DNA of 64,000 nt from Microcaldota archaeon (GTDB lineage: Archaea > Micrarchaeota > Micrarchaeia > Micrarchaeales > Micrarchaeaceae): NCBI GenBank assembly GCA_021817565.1, contig JAKAUP010000003.1, positions 207,026 through 271,025 of the forward strand, written 5' to 3'. Shown here piece after piece: positions 8,841-17,199 of this stretch (position 1 is its first letter; each line of letters begins with the position of its first letter). The translations under genes were made by a program, and so were the position numbers. The notes beneath the pieces were generated by a model. It had not been told where the DNA came from. It searched no databases and saw only the letters and a list, made by a program, of their open reading frames with translations.

Positions 8841-8842
8841 TA

Positions 8843-9382
8843 ATGATGAGAGTTTACAGAAGAAGAAGGGATATGTCGCTCACAAATTATAAGAAGAGGG
8901 TAGCTCTGGTAAAGAGCGGAGCTGAGAGGCTGGTCGTAAGGAGGACAGAGCGCAGCGTCATAATACAGGTAGTGAGATACGAAGCCGATGGAGACATGAT
9001 AGTAGGGGAGACGAATGCGCGCGAGCTGAAAAAGTATGGATGGGAGAGCAGGTGCAACATACCGACCGCTTACCTATCGGGCCTGCTCATGTCCAAGAAG
9101 ATGAAAAGTGATAAGAATGAGGTTGTTTTCGACATAGGCATTTACAAACCTGTAAAGAACTCGGTTGTATTTGCTGCAGTGAAGGGATGCGTTGATGGAG
9201 GGCTTAACGTCAAGAGCAATATAGAGTTTGATGAATCGAGACTGTCCGGAAAGCATATCGCTGATTTCATGGAAGTCGCAAATGGGGACAAGGAGAGGTA
9301 TCACAACCAGTTCTCAAAATACGCGGCGAGAGAAATAGAGCAGAAATTTAAAGAGGTAAGGGAAAAGATATCTAAGGAGTGA
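8843..9382 (+). CDS. rpl18: Ribosomal protein uL18
   Basis: 179 residues from ATG 8843 (the in-frame GTG at 8837 overlaps the L19e stop). The basic YRRRRDMSLTNYKKRVALVK start and LVVRRTERSVIIQVVRYEAD strand pattern identify uL18, which with uL5 packages 5S rRNA. C-terminal helix is Lys/Glu-rich as in archaea. Confidence 0.94.
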   Translation: MMRVYRRRRDMSLTNYKKRVALVKSGAERLVVRRTERSVIIQVVRYEADGDMIVGETNARELKKYGWESRCNIPTAYLSGLLMSKKMKSDKNEVVFDIGIYKPVKNSVVFAAVKGCVDGGLNVKSNIEFDESRLSGKHIADFMEVANGDKERYHNQFSKYAAREIEQKFKEVREKISKE

Positions 9383-9386
9383 TTTT

Positions 9387-10049
9387 TTGGCGTATAGAAA
9401 AGATAGAAACAACAAGCCTGAAAGGCCCACATTCAACATAGAGGCGTGGGAGCCGGTAACAGATCTCGGAAAGGCGGTAAAGAGACATGAGATTACATCG
9501 GTGGAAGAGATATACCGGTTGGGAAAGAAGATACAGGAGGTAGAGATCGTAGACGCACTCATACCTGATCTAAAGAGCGAGATAATAGAGATAAAGAGCG
9601 TGCAGAGGATGACAAAGAACAACAGGAAGGCGAAGTTCAGGGTAACCGCGATAGTAGGGGACATGAACGGCCATGTGGGTGTTGGCGCGGCGAAGGACAT
9701 AGAAGTAAAGGCGAGCATAGACAGCGCGATAAGGAACGCAAAGAAGAACATGATGCCAGTACTCCTCGGATGCGGATCATGGCAGTGTACATGCGGGCAG
9801 AAGCACAGCCTCCCATTCTCGACAAAGGGGAAGTGCGGAAGCGTGGAGGTAATACTGAAGCCGGGACCGCGTGGGCTCGGAATCGTAGCGAGCAAATCCG
9901 TGCGCCTTACGTTGCAGCTGGCAGGAGTGAAAGACATATGGAGTTTCTCTAGGGGCCAGACAAGCACCAGGTACAACGCCATCCTGGCTGTGATAAATGC
10001 TCTGATGAACACGCAGGAGATGAAGAACCTAGAGAGGGAAAGAGCCTGA
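9387..10049 (+). CDS. rps5: Ribosomal protein uS5
   Basis: 220 residues from a TTG behind AAGGAGTGAT, a good match to this 16S tail. RKAKFRVTAIVGDMNGHVGV and VEVILKPGPRGLGIVASKSV are diagnostic of uS5, which helps shape the mRNA entry site. Last gene of the cluster here: L30, L15 and SecY, normally next in archaea, do not follow; a ferredoxin gene with its own promoter does. Confidence 0.96.
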   Translation: MAYRKDRNNKPERPTFNIEAWEPVTDLGKAVKRHEITSVEEIYRLGKKIQEVEIVDALIPDLKSEIIEIKSVQRMTKNNRKAKFRVTAIVGDMNGHVGVGAAKDIEVKASIDSAIRNAKKNMMPVLLGCGSWQCTCGQKHSLPFSTKGKCGSVEVILKPGPRGLGIVASKSVRLTLQLAGVKDIWSFSRGQTSTRYNAILAVINALMNTQEMKNLERERA

Positions 10050-10083
10050 AAATGTAAATCAGGTAAGAGTACATAGGATAATG

Positions 10084-10092
10084 GTTATAAAA
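10084..10092 (+). promoter_or_regulatory. TATA-like box upstream of ferredoxin gene
   Basis: GTTATAAAA lies 33-41 bases before the ferredoxin ATG in a 75-base spacer, the spacing expected for a nearly leaderless archaeal transcript. It marks transcription of the ferredoxin separate from the ribosomal operon. Positional inference only. Confidence 0.5.
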
Positions 10093-10124
10093 GTTGTTAT
10101 CAACTGAATATCGATTGTGGTTTT

Positions 10125-10484
10125 ATGAAGGTTTACATAAACAAGCCGTTGTGCACCGGATGCCAGCACTGCAAGGATGTGTGCCCTGTGGCGGTATTCG
10201 AACTTAGAGACAGGTCTGACCCGGCAAACGTCAATGTGGACGGGGCTCCTGCAGAGATGGAATGGAAGCACGATATTGAGAAGAACGTACTCGCAAAGTG
10301 GAAGGACGTACAAGACGGCCACAATCACTTTGCGGAGAAGAACGATGGGACAAGCGGAGGCATATCGGTCGGGGTAAATGGGGAGGCGTGCATACTCTGC
10401 CAAGCGTGCTTGATACAGTGCGAAGGAGAATGCATACACATAATAGACGACAACGAAACAGAGTACAAATCGATATACAGCTGA
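10125..10484 (+). CDS. Dicluster 4Fe-4S ferredoxin
   Basis: 119 residues. Residues 9-20 are CTGCQHCKDVCP, a classical 4Fe-4S motif; near residue 90 a second motif reads CILCQACLIQCEGECI, with one extra Cys beyond the usual four. About 65 residues separate the motifs, a long insertion containing several His. The redox partner is not evident from neighbours (S5 upstream, Lhr downstream). Probably a cytosolic electron carrier. Confidence 0.85.
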   Translation: MKVYINKPLCTGCQHCKDVCPVAVFELRDRSDPANVNVDGAPAEMEWKHDIEKNVLAKWKDVQDGHNHFAEKNDGTSGGISVGVNGEACILCQACLIQCEGECIHIIDDNETEYKSIYS

Positions 10485-10487
10485 TTC

Positions 10488-10494
10488 TTTTTTT
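10488..10494 (+). terminator. Poly-T tract after ferredoxin gene
   Basis: Seven consecutive T four bases after the ferredoxin stop. T-runs end archaeal transcripts without needing a hairpin, so this is a plausible terminator before the lhr promoter. Confidence 0.5.
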
Positions 10495-10497
10495 ATC

Positions 10498-10518
10498 GGT
10501 GGGAATGAAATTCCCGCC
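10498..10518. repeat. 9-bp hairpin with GAA loop upstream of lhr
   Basis: GGTGGGAAT-GAA-ATTCCCGCC forms a 9-bp stem (one G-T pair) with a 3-base loop, directly before a TATA-like GTATTTAAA and about 50 bases before the lhr ATG. It could be an operator or the 3' end of the ferredoxin transcript; nothing in the sequence decides. Confidence 0.5.
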
Positions 10519-10568
10519 ATGGTATTTAAACAGTGCATGACTAATTTTTACTCCTAGAGTGTTTTCAG

Positions 10569-13277
10569 ATGATAGATAGGATAGAGCATGAGTTCGGGAT
10601 AGAAGAGAGCCTATCGGTGCTAAACGAGTATGTGAGAAAATGGTTCACAGAGAATTTCAACGAGCTTACGCCTCCGCAAAGATACGCGTTCAAGTTGATA
10701 GCAGAGAGGAAGAATGTGCTGATCGCGAGTCCGACAGGCACAGGGAAGACAATGTCCGGCTTTTTATCCATACTCAGCGCACTGTTTGACAAGGCACTGG
10801 AGGGAAAGCTTGAAGAGAAGATATACTGCATATATGTATCGCCGTTGAGGTCGCTCAACAACGACGTATACAAGAACCTGACTAGGCCGCTCGAGGGCAT
10901 ATACTCGCTGATACGCGAGAGCAAAGGAAAGGAGATAATAACCGACAACATAAGAAATGTGACCATAGGAGTAAGGACAGGCGATACCACACAGCAGGAA
11001 AGGAGAAAGATGTTGTCGAAACCGCCGAATATACTTGTAACAACTCCGGAAAGCCTCGCGATACTGATCAGCTCCTCGAGATTCGTTGAGAACATGAAAA
11101 GCGTGGAGTACATCGTTGTGGATGAGATACACGAATTGGCGAACAATAAGCGCGGCGCGCACCTATCGCTATCGATAGAGCGGCTGCAGGAGATATCGGA
11201 GAAGAAGTTCGTGAGGGTGGGATTGGGAGCGACACTGCATCCGATAGAGGAGGCGGCACGCTACCTTGTCGGGATGGAGGGCGAAAAACCAAGACAGTGC
11301 ACGGTTGTAGACACTTCTGCGGTAAAGAAGATGGATGTGATAACGATAAGCCCCGTAGAGGATATGATTTACACAAAGGAGGGAAAAATAGAGGATGAGA
11401 TATACAAGGAGATAGACAGGATAGTCAGCGCGTCGTCTACAACCCTCATCTTTACAAACACGAGGAGCGGGACGGAGAGGGTCGTGTTCAACATGAAAAA
11501 AAGGCTCAAATACAAGCAGGAAGAGATAGCTGCGCACCACAGCTCTCTCTCGAGGGAATCGAGGCTTGAGGTGGAAGGGCTGCTAAAACAGGGCGCGCTC
11601 AAATGCGTGGTCTCTTCGACAAGCCTTGAGCTGGGGGTAGATATAGGAACGATAGACAACGTAATACAGCTGGGGTCGCCGAAGAGCGTATCGAGAGCGA
11701 TACAGAGGATAGGTAGGGCAGGGCATACCTACAACGCAATAGCAAGGGGAGAGGTGATAGTGCTGAACAGGGATGATATGATCGAGTGCTCCGTTATGCT
11801 TGATGCAGCGCTTAAGAAACATCTCGACTCTTTCTCGGTTCCGCGGAACCCATTGGACGTGTTGGCGCAGCACATTGTGGGGATGGCGATAGACAGGAAA
11901 TGGGAGATAAAGGAGGCGTATAACGTGGTAAGACGCGCATATCCTTTCTCCACATTGCAGATGGAGGATTTTCTTTCAGTAATAGATTACCTTGCAGGGA
12001 ACTATGTTGGATTAGAGAGCAGGAGAGTGTATGGGAAGATATGGTACGACAAGGATACCGGGATTATAGGGAAGAGAGGGATGTTCATACGCCCGATATA
12101 CATGCTCAACGTCGGCACGATACCGGATGAGGTATCGATAGGGGTGTTTGAATCCTCCACAAAAAAGTGGGTTGGAAACATCGAGGAGGAGTTCCTTTCG
12201 AGGCTTGAAAATGGGGACATATTCGCGTTGGGGGGCAAGCTGTACATGTTTGAGAAGGCTGCAGGCACAAAATGCTATGTGAGCCAGGCGCACAGCAATA
12301 CGCCCACAATTCCTCCGTGGTTCTCTGAACAGCTCCCGCTGAGCTATGAGCTTGCCCGGCTCGTAGGAAAGTTCAGAGGGGATATCTCTTCGGCGCTTGA
12401 AAATATGGAGGAGGATGAGGCGAAGAAGGTGGTCTCTTCAAAGGGCAAGCCGAAGATACCGGAGGATGCGCAGCGCATACTGGACGGCATGCCGATAAAT
12501 GATTATGCGAGGACGGCCATATCAAAGTATATTACGGAACAGCTACTATTCGCCGGAATTGTCCCTACAGATAAGATGATATTGGTTGAATACACCTATG
12601 ACCAGAAATCAGAGAAGGACATACTAGTGTTCCATTCGATATTTGGGAGGAGGATAAATGACACGCTTTCTAGGCTGATTGCCATAAACTTGGGTGTGAT
12701 TCTGGGGCAGGACATCTCGATAGCCATAAATGACAACGGATTCGTGGTATCGCCGGACGAGCCTGTAGAGATAAACGAGGAAACGATAGAGACGCTGATG
12801 CGCAAGATAACCAATTCTGACATAGAGGCGGTGCTTAGGGGAAACATAAGGAATAGCGAGATGATGAGAAGGAGGTTCAGGCATGTTGCATCGAGAAGCT
12901 TCATGATATTAAGGAATTATAAGGGAAGAAGGATGCCGGTAAACAGGCAGCAGATAAGCGCGAGGCTGCTCATGAAGGCGGCTGAGGAGATAGATCCGGA
13001 TTTCCCGATATTAAAGGAAACATACAGGGAGATTTTCGAAGAGGTAATGGACATAGGGAGGACAAGAGAGCTTGTCGCGAGGATAGCTGATGGCTCTGTT
13101 TCGTACAAGTTTGTGGAAACGGTCTCACCGTCCCCGTTTTCCCATACGATACTTACATTTGGACACGCAGACGTTGTGCTGATGAAGGACAGGAATGATT
13201 ACCTTAGGTATCTCCATGGGCTTGTGCTCGACAGGATAGGGATAAAAAAGGGGAGAAAACACAGGGTAAAGAAATGA
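10569..13277 (+). CDS. lhr: Lhr-family superfamily 2 helicase
   Basis: 902 residues. Walker A SPTGTGKT at 54-61, Walker B DEIH near 185, a second RecA domain with SSTSLELGVDIG and the AIQRIGRAGH motif VI, then the winged-helix and Lhr-specific C-terminal domains. Lhr helicases are 3'-5' DNA translocases that favour forked and RNA:DNA substrates and are linked to replication-coupled repair. The last codons overlap the phosphoesterase ATG (ATGA), a partnership seen in other genomes. Length fits the Lhr core. Confidence 0.93.
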   Translation: MIDRIEHEFGIEESLSVLNEYVRKWFTENFNELTPPQRYAFKLIAERKNVLIASPTGTGKTMSGFLSILSALFDKALEGKLEEKIYCIYVSPLRSLNNDVYKNLTRPLEGIYSLIRESKGKEIITDNIRNVTIGVRTGDTTQQERRKMLSKPPNILVTTPESLAILISSSRFVENMKSVEYIVVDEIHELANNKRGAHLSLSIERLQEISEKKFVRVGLGATLHPIEEAARYLVGMEGEKPRQCTVVDTSAVKKMDVITISPVEDMIYTKEGKIEDEIYKEIDRIVSASSTTLIFTNTRSGTERVVFNMKKRLKYKQEEIAAHHSSLSRESRLEVEGLLKQGALKCVVSSTSLELGVDIGTIDNVIQLGSPKSVSRAIQRIGRAGHTYNAIARGEVIVLNRDDMIECSVMLDAALKKHLDSFSVPRNPLDVLAQHIVGMAIDRKWEIKEAYNVVRRAYPFSTLQMEDFLSVIDYLAGNYVGLESRRVYGKIWYDKDTGIIGKRGMFIRPIYMLNVGTIPDEVSIGVFESSTKKWVGNIEEEFLSRLENGDIFALGGKLYMFEKAAGTKCYVSQAHSNTPTIPPWFSEQLPLSYELARLVGKFRGDISSALENMEEDEAKKVVSSKGKPKIPEDAQRILDGMPINDYARTAISKYITEQLLFAGIVPTDKMILVEYTYDQKSEKDILVFHSIFGRRINDTLSRLIAINLGVILGQDISIAINDNGFVVSPDEPVEINEETIETLMRKITNSDIEAVLRGNIRNSEMMRRRFRHVASRSFMILRNYKGRRMPVNRQQISARLLMKAAEEIDPDFPILKETYREIFEEVMDIGRTRELVARIADGSVSYKFVETVSPSPFSHTILTFGHADVVLMKDRNDYLRYLHGLVLDRIGIKKGRKHRVKK

Positions 13278-14029
13278 TGCTTGGGAAAGATGTTGAGCTG
13301 ATAGATGGAGAACCGATTGCTTACATACGCAGCATATGCGCGCTGGTGCTCTCTGATATGCACTTGGGCTTTGAGTCGTACAATGCGGGAAAGGGCATAT
13401 TGGTTCCGAAAGTCAATCTCCGGTCGATAAAGAAGATTGTAGAAAAGGCGCTTGAAGGCAGAAGCGTATCCAAGATAATAATAACCGGTGACATAAAGAA
13501 CGACTTTTCGACGGTTGAAATCGAAGAGATAAAGGAGATAGAGGAGTTTGCGGCATTTGCCGAATCGAAAGGTCTGGAAGTTGTGCTGGTAAAGGGAAAC
13601 CACGACAACTTCATAGACAAGTACAAGAATAGGCTTGGGATAAAGATACACGGAAGGTCATTCCAGGAAGGGGGATACCTGTTCTTCCACGGCGATACTG
13701 TGCCGGCAATAAGAAAGGGGCTGAAGATGATGGTGATGGGACACGAGCATCCTGCGATATCCATAATCAGCGGGAGCGGTAGGAAAGAGTCGGTAAGGTG
13801 TTTTCTTGAGGGAAGATATAAGGGAGTAAAACTTCTGGTTATGCCTGCGGCAAGCTATTTTGCCGGATTAAGTTCTGTGACCTACGGCGAGATGCTATCC
13901 CCGGTATTCCGGAAGGTTGATGTTGGAAATATGAGGGCAATCGCGTTTGGGTATGGGAGAACGATTGATTTTGGAAAGGTGAGCATGCTTAGACTTGCAG
14001 CCCGCCGAGCCAAGGAAGAGCGACTATGA
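13274..14029 (+). CDS. Calcineurin-like metallophosphoesterase, Lhr-associated
   Basis: 251 residues with the full dimetal motif series: LVLSDMHLGFE (DxH), ITGDIKND (GD), KGNHDNF (GNHD), FFHGD and MGHEHPA (GHxH). COG1407-type enzymes of this kind are commonly encoded beside Lhr and may trim or dephosphorylate nucleic-acid ends; the substrate is inferred. Start overlaps the lhr stop; the 3' end overlaps the convergent protease gene by 41 bases. Confidence 0.9.
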   Translation: MMLGKDVELIDGEPIAYIRSICALVLSDMHLGFESYNAGKGILVPKVNLRSIKKIVEKALEGRSVSKIIITGDIKNDFSTVEIEEIKEIEEFAAFAESKGLEVVLVKGNHDNFIDKYKNRLGIKIHGRSFQEGGYLFFHGDTVPAIRKGLKMMVMGHEHPAISIISGSGRKESVRCFLEGRYKGVKLLVMPAASYFAGLSSVTYGEMLSPVFRKVDVGNMRAIAFGYGRTIDFGKVSMLRLAARRAKEERL

Positions 14030-15470
14030 CAAGAGTTACGAGCACGAATGCGGCAAGCGCCTTTATGATCCATGTGCGTTTCCTTATGTTGTTCTTGTAT
14101 ATTCTCCAACCGTCAAGCATCGGGAGCGGAAGCAGGTTTATTACCCCGATGAGAAAGTTAAGCATCATAGTTATTGCGAATACCCCATAAAGGAAATATA
14201 CTGCCCTTTTTAATGGGGTGTTGAGCACTGGCTCCTGGGAAAGCTCGACGCCAATTATTCCGCGGGTAGTGCCATTCTCGCTCTGCGCAACTAGCGAGTA
14301 GTTCCCCTTGTTTGTGGATATGCTAACAGTCTTTCCAGGAAGGTCTGATGCGCTTGCCGTAGTAAGGCTTGCGGTGTCTGTGATCTTATATCCATTCCAT
14401 GAAATGATCTGGCTGCCCGGTGCAATGATCCCGTTTGCCGGATATCCGGGCATTGTTGATGCAACAAACATCCTCATTATGTTGTTGTTCACATAAGGGA
14501 GCACTGCAATCAGAAGCGCAAAGAATATGAACATGGCGATGAAGTTTGCGGAAACGCCCGCAGAGTATATCCTGTTTTGCGCCTCCCTGTCGAGTTTCTC
14601 AACCTTTTTCTCGTCGGGCTCGACAAACGCGCCTATTGGTATCACCCCAAAAACCAGAAGGCCGACCTTCTTTATCTTGGTTTTTACCATTGCTGCGAGT
14701 ACGCCGTGCGACGCCTCGTGTATGACTATTATTATCACAAAGGCTATGATCCCGGATATCAGCGGGATTGTTATTCCGGGTATTACAGGGAGCACTCCGG
14801 GTACCTCGTTTGAGAGCGGTGCGAGCGTAGGAGTGCCTGCGAGCGTTTTGCTTATTACCACTGCAAGCAACTCAAGCACTCCGAGTGCGCTTAGTCCAAG
14901 CGCATAGAAGAGGTAGCCGGTAAAGCCGAATATGACGACTGTTCCAACTATGAGCGCGAGGTATGGGAGGGCGGATATGGTAAGGTTTGAGAGCGGCGAG
15001 ACAGAGCTCGCATATCCTATTGCCTGGATGGACGATACCTGGATAAACTCAAGGCCGTATGAGGTATATGGAAGGACGAAGAGCACTGTTATTATTGCTG
15101 TTGCGACCCCGAAAAGGTACAGCCAGCTCCTTCTCTTCTTTATTATGAGATATGAGAAAACCCCGAACCCGAGTATTATTCCCCAATCAGCCATGCCTTT
15201 CCAGAAATTCTTGTGGCTTTTTGAGAGCGAGTTTATCACGTTTATACCATGCTTGCTCCCTAGCAGGTACATCCCATAGCTCCCTTCGGTGCCTATGGCG
15301 CGCCTTATGGCACCGCCCACGAACCCGAGCGAAAGAAGCGCAAGCACAACCCTGTATATTATCCCAACGCCATTGTCTACGTAGATTAGGTAAAGGAATA
15401 TGAATTCGGTTATCGCGAGTGCAGCCGCTATTGTCTTCGCAGGTTTCTTACTAATCGGAAGCTTCTTCAT
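13989..15470 (-). CDS. Site-2-type membrane metalloprotease (M50) with PDZ-like insert
   Basis: 493 residues from ATG 15470 (MKKLPISKKP); 57 extra N-terminal residues in the track are rejected. Many membrane helices; the zinc site IVIHEASHGVL lies near residue 250 and the second motif LLPLPMLDGWRIY near 450, as in M50 peptidases that cut membrane-buried substrates. Between them a soluble segment (GSQIISWNGYKITDTASL) resembles a PDZ domain. Substrate unknown. Divergent from a small membrane protein via one TATA-like box at 15519-15527. Confidence 0.9.
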   Translation of the reverse strand: MKKLPISKKPAKTIAAALAITEFIFLYLIYVDNGVGIIYRVVLALLSLGFVGGAIRRAIGTEGSYGMYLLGSKHGINVINSLSKSHKNFWKGMADWGIILGFGVFSYLIIKKRRSWLYLFGVATAIITVLFVLPYTSYGLEFIQVSSIQAIGYASSVSPLSNLTISALPYLALIVGTVVIFGFTGYLFYALGLSALGVLELLAVVISKTLAGTPTLAPLSNEVPGVLPVIPGITIPLISGIIAFVIIIVIHEASHGVLAAMVKTKIKKVGLLVFGVIPIGAFVEPDEKKVEKLDREAQNRIYSAGVSANFIAMFIFFALLIAVLPYVNNNIMRMFVASTMPGYPANGIIAPGSQIISWNGYKITDTASLTTASASDLPGKTVSISTNKGNYSLVAQSENGTTRGIIGVELSQEPVLNTPLKRAVYFLYGVFAITMMLNFLIGVINLLPLPMLDGWRIYKNNIRKRTWIIKALAAFVLVTLVIVALPWLGGLQV

Positions 15471-15518
15471 CAGAACCAGTGTCCACTCTTTCTTTCTTAT
15501 TAGTTTTGGGATAACGGA

Positions 15519-15527
15519 TTTATAAGC
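15519..15527. promoter_or_regulatory. Shared TATA-like box for protease and small membrane protein
   Basis: TTTATAAGC (reverse GCTTATAAA) stands 30-38 bases from ATG 15557 on the plus strand and 49-57 bases from ATG 15470 on the minus strand. It is the only good box in the 86-base divergent spacer. Confidence 0.5.
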
Positions 15528-15556
15528 TTTTAGTGAGTATAAGTGATGGTGTTTGC

Positions 15557-15736
15557 ATGAGGAAAGGAAAAGGAGCAGAGAGCACGGTTGCAATGCTGAT
15601 GGGTATAGTGATACTGCTTGCAGACTTATATTGGATAGCAACGAGCTATTTCAGCGCGCTTTGGGTTGCGTTAGGCGTAATAATAATGGTTGCGGATCTT
15701 GTGTGGCTTGCAATTGACTATAGGCTATCAAGATAG
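15557..15736 (+). CDS. Small two-helix membrane protein, unknown
   Basis: 59 residues from ATG 15557, at leaderless distance from the TATA box; the track's GTG at 15533 would sit upstream of the expected transcript start. After MRKGKGAEST come two hydrophobic helices (VAMLMGIVILLADLYWIA and LWVALGVIIMVADLVWLA) that resemble each other (LLADLYW / MVADLVW), so it may be a duplicated hairpin. I do not recognise a family. 16 bases before the aMBF1 gene. Confidence 0.65.
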   Translation: MRKGKGAESTVAMLMGIVILLADLYWIATSYFSALWVALGVIIMVADLVWLAIDYRLSR

Positions 15737-15752
15737 ATCCATAAGTGATGGC

Positions 15753-16136
15753 ATGGAGGAATGCGAACTGTGCGGAAGAGAGATGGGTATAGTGCACGTA
15801 GTAAGCATTGAGGGCGCGGAACTTAGGGTATGCGCGAAATGCTCTGCGGAGAAGAAGATACTTTACAAGGAGGACCCTTCGCAGAAGGCGCTCGGGGAGA
15901 AGAGATGGGTTGCTCCCCAAAAGGGGAAGAAGGACGTGGAGCTGGTTGCAGATTATGGGGAAATGATAAGGAAGAAGAGGGAGAGCCTCAACATACCCCT
16001 CAAGGTTTTGGCTGAGATGATAAACGAGAAGGAGCACTTCCTGGCAAGAGTTGAGAGCCAAAAAACGACGCCGCCGGACGAGCTTGTAAATAAGTTGGAG
16101 CGTGCCCTCAAGATAAGCATAAGGGAAGAGGAGTAG
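15753..16136 (+). CDS. mbf1: Archaeal multiprotein bridging factor 1 (zinc ribbon plus HTH)
   Basis: 127 residues from ATG 15753. N-terminal zinc ribbon with CELCG and CAKC, then a Cro/C1-type HTH (YGEMIRKKRESLNIPLKVLA, then EMINEKEHFLARVE). This order is typical of archaeal MBF1, known to associate with the small ribosomal subunit and implicated in transcription/translation control. It precedes fen1 by 9 bases. Confidence 0.88.
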   Translation: MEECELCGREMGIVHVVSIEGAELRVCAKCSAEKKILYKEDPSQKALGEKRWVAPQKGKKDVELVADYGEMIRKKRESLNIPLKVLAEMINEKEHFLARVESQKTTPPDELVNKLERALKISIREEE

Positions 16137-16145
16137 CGTGTTCTG

Positions 16146-17195
16146 ATGGCGGTAGATCTGAGCAAGCTGGCGCTTAGGAATAAGATGGAGATAGGAGAGT
16201 TGAACGGGAAGCGTGTAGCAATAGACGCGTACAATGTGCTGTACCAGTTCATATCAATAATAAGGCAGCCGGACGGAACGCCGCTTCACGATTCGAACGG
16301 CGAAGTTACGAGCCATCTCTCAGGCATATTCTACCGCACAATAGAGATGGTAGAAAAAGGGATAGAGCCGATATACGTTTTCGACGGGATACCTTCCAAG
16401 TTGAAGGAGCGCACAATAAGCGCAAGGATAAAGAGAAGAGAGGAGGCGTACTCTGAATGGCAGAAGGCGAAGGAAAGCGGCAGGATTGAGGAGGCAAGAA
16501 GCTATGCGGAACAGAGCGCAAGAGTCGACAGGAAGATCGTTGAAAGCTCGAAGGAGTTGCTTAATCTCATGGGTATACCGCACATAAATGCGCCGAGCGA
16601 AGGGGAGGCACAGGCGAGTGTGATGTGCAGGGATGGGCTTGTGTATGCTGCCGCAAGCCAGGATTATGATACGCTCCTTTTCGGTGCGAGCGTCGTAATA
16701 AGGAACCTCACGCTTTCCGGAAGAAGGAAACTTCCGAAAAAGAACGTGTATGTCGACGTATTCCCAGAAAGGGTGGATCTTGAAGAGACGTTAAAAGGCC
16801 TGGGGATAAACAGGAAACAGCTCATATGGGTAGGCATAATGCTTGGGACTGATTTCAATTCCGGAGTAAAGGGAATAGGGCCGAAGACTGCACTCAAGAT
16901 AGTAAGGGGCATTGAATCTATAGACGAGCTCGAGTCGGTGCTCAAGAAAAGGGGTGCGGAATTTGAGTCCGACCCTAGAGAGGTAGAACAGCTTTTCTTA
17001 AATCCCGAGGTAAAGAAGATGGATAAAAAAGAATTGGATAGCGTTCTTGCAACAAGCGTCGATATAAAAGGGTTGGTAGATTTTATGTGCGCGAAACACG
17101 ATTTCTCTGAGGATCGGATTAAAAAGTTTGCTGAGCGACTTGGAGAGAGGGATGTAATAAAAAGACAGAAGGGAATAGATGCATGGATGGGTTGA
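16146..17195 (+). CDS. fen: Flap endonuclease 1
   Basis: 349 residues, standard length. N domain VAIDAYNVLYQF and PIYVFDG, I domain EGEAQASVM and ASQDYDTLLFG, then the H3TH motif GVKGIGPKTALKI: the metal-binding acidic residues of FEN1/XPG nucleases. FEN1 removes 5' flaps in Okazaki maturation and repair. The tail QKGIDAWMG fits a degenerate PCNA-interacting motif (Q-x-x-I-x-x-W-M). Its end is close to or overlaps the dinB start. Confidence 0.96.
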   Translation: MAVDLSKLALRNKMEIGELNGKRVAIDAYNVLYQFISIIRQPDGTPLHDSNGEVTSHLSGIFYRTIEMVEKGIEPIYVFDGIPSKLKERTISARIKRREEAYSEWQKAKESGRIEEARSYAEQSARVDRKIVESSKELLNLMGIPHINAPSEGEAQASVMCRDGLVYAAASQDYDTLLFGASVVIRNLTLSGRRKLPKKNVYVDVFPERVDLEETLKGLGINRKQLIWVGIMLGTDFNSGVKGIGPKTALKIVRGIESIDELESVLKKRGAEFESDPREVEQLFLNPEVKKMDKKELDSVLATSVDIKGLVDFMCAKHDFSEDRIKKFAERLGERDVIKRQKGIDAWMG

Positions 17196-17199
17196 CCTG

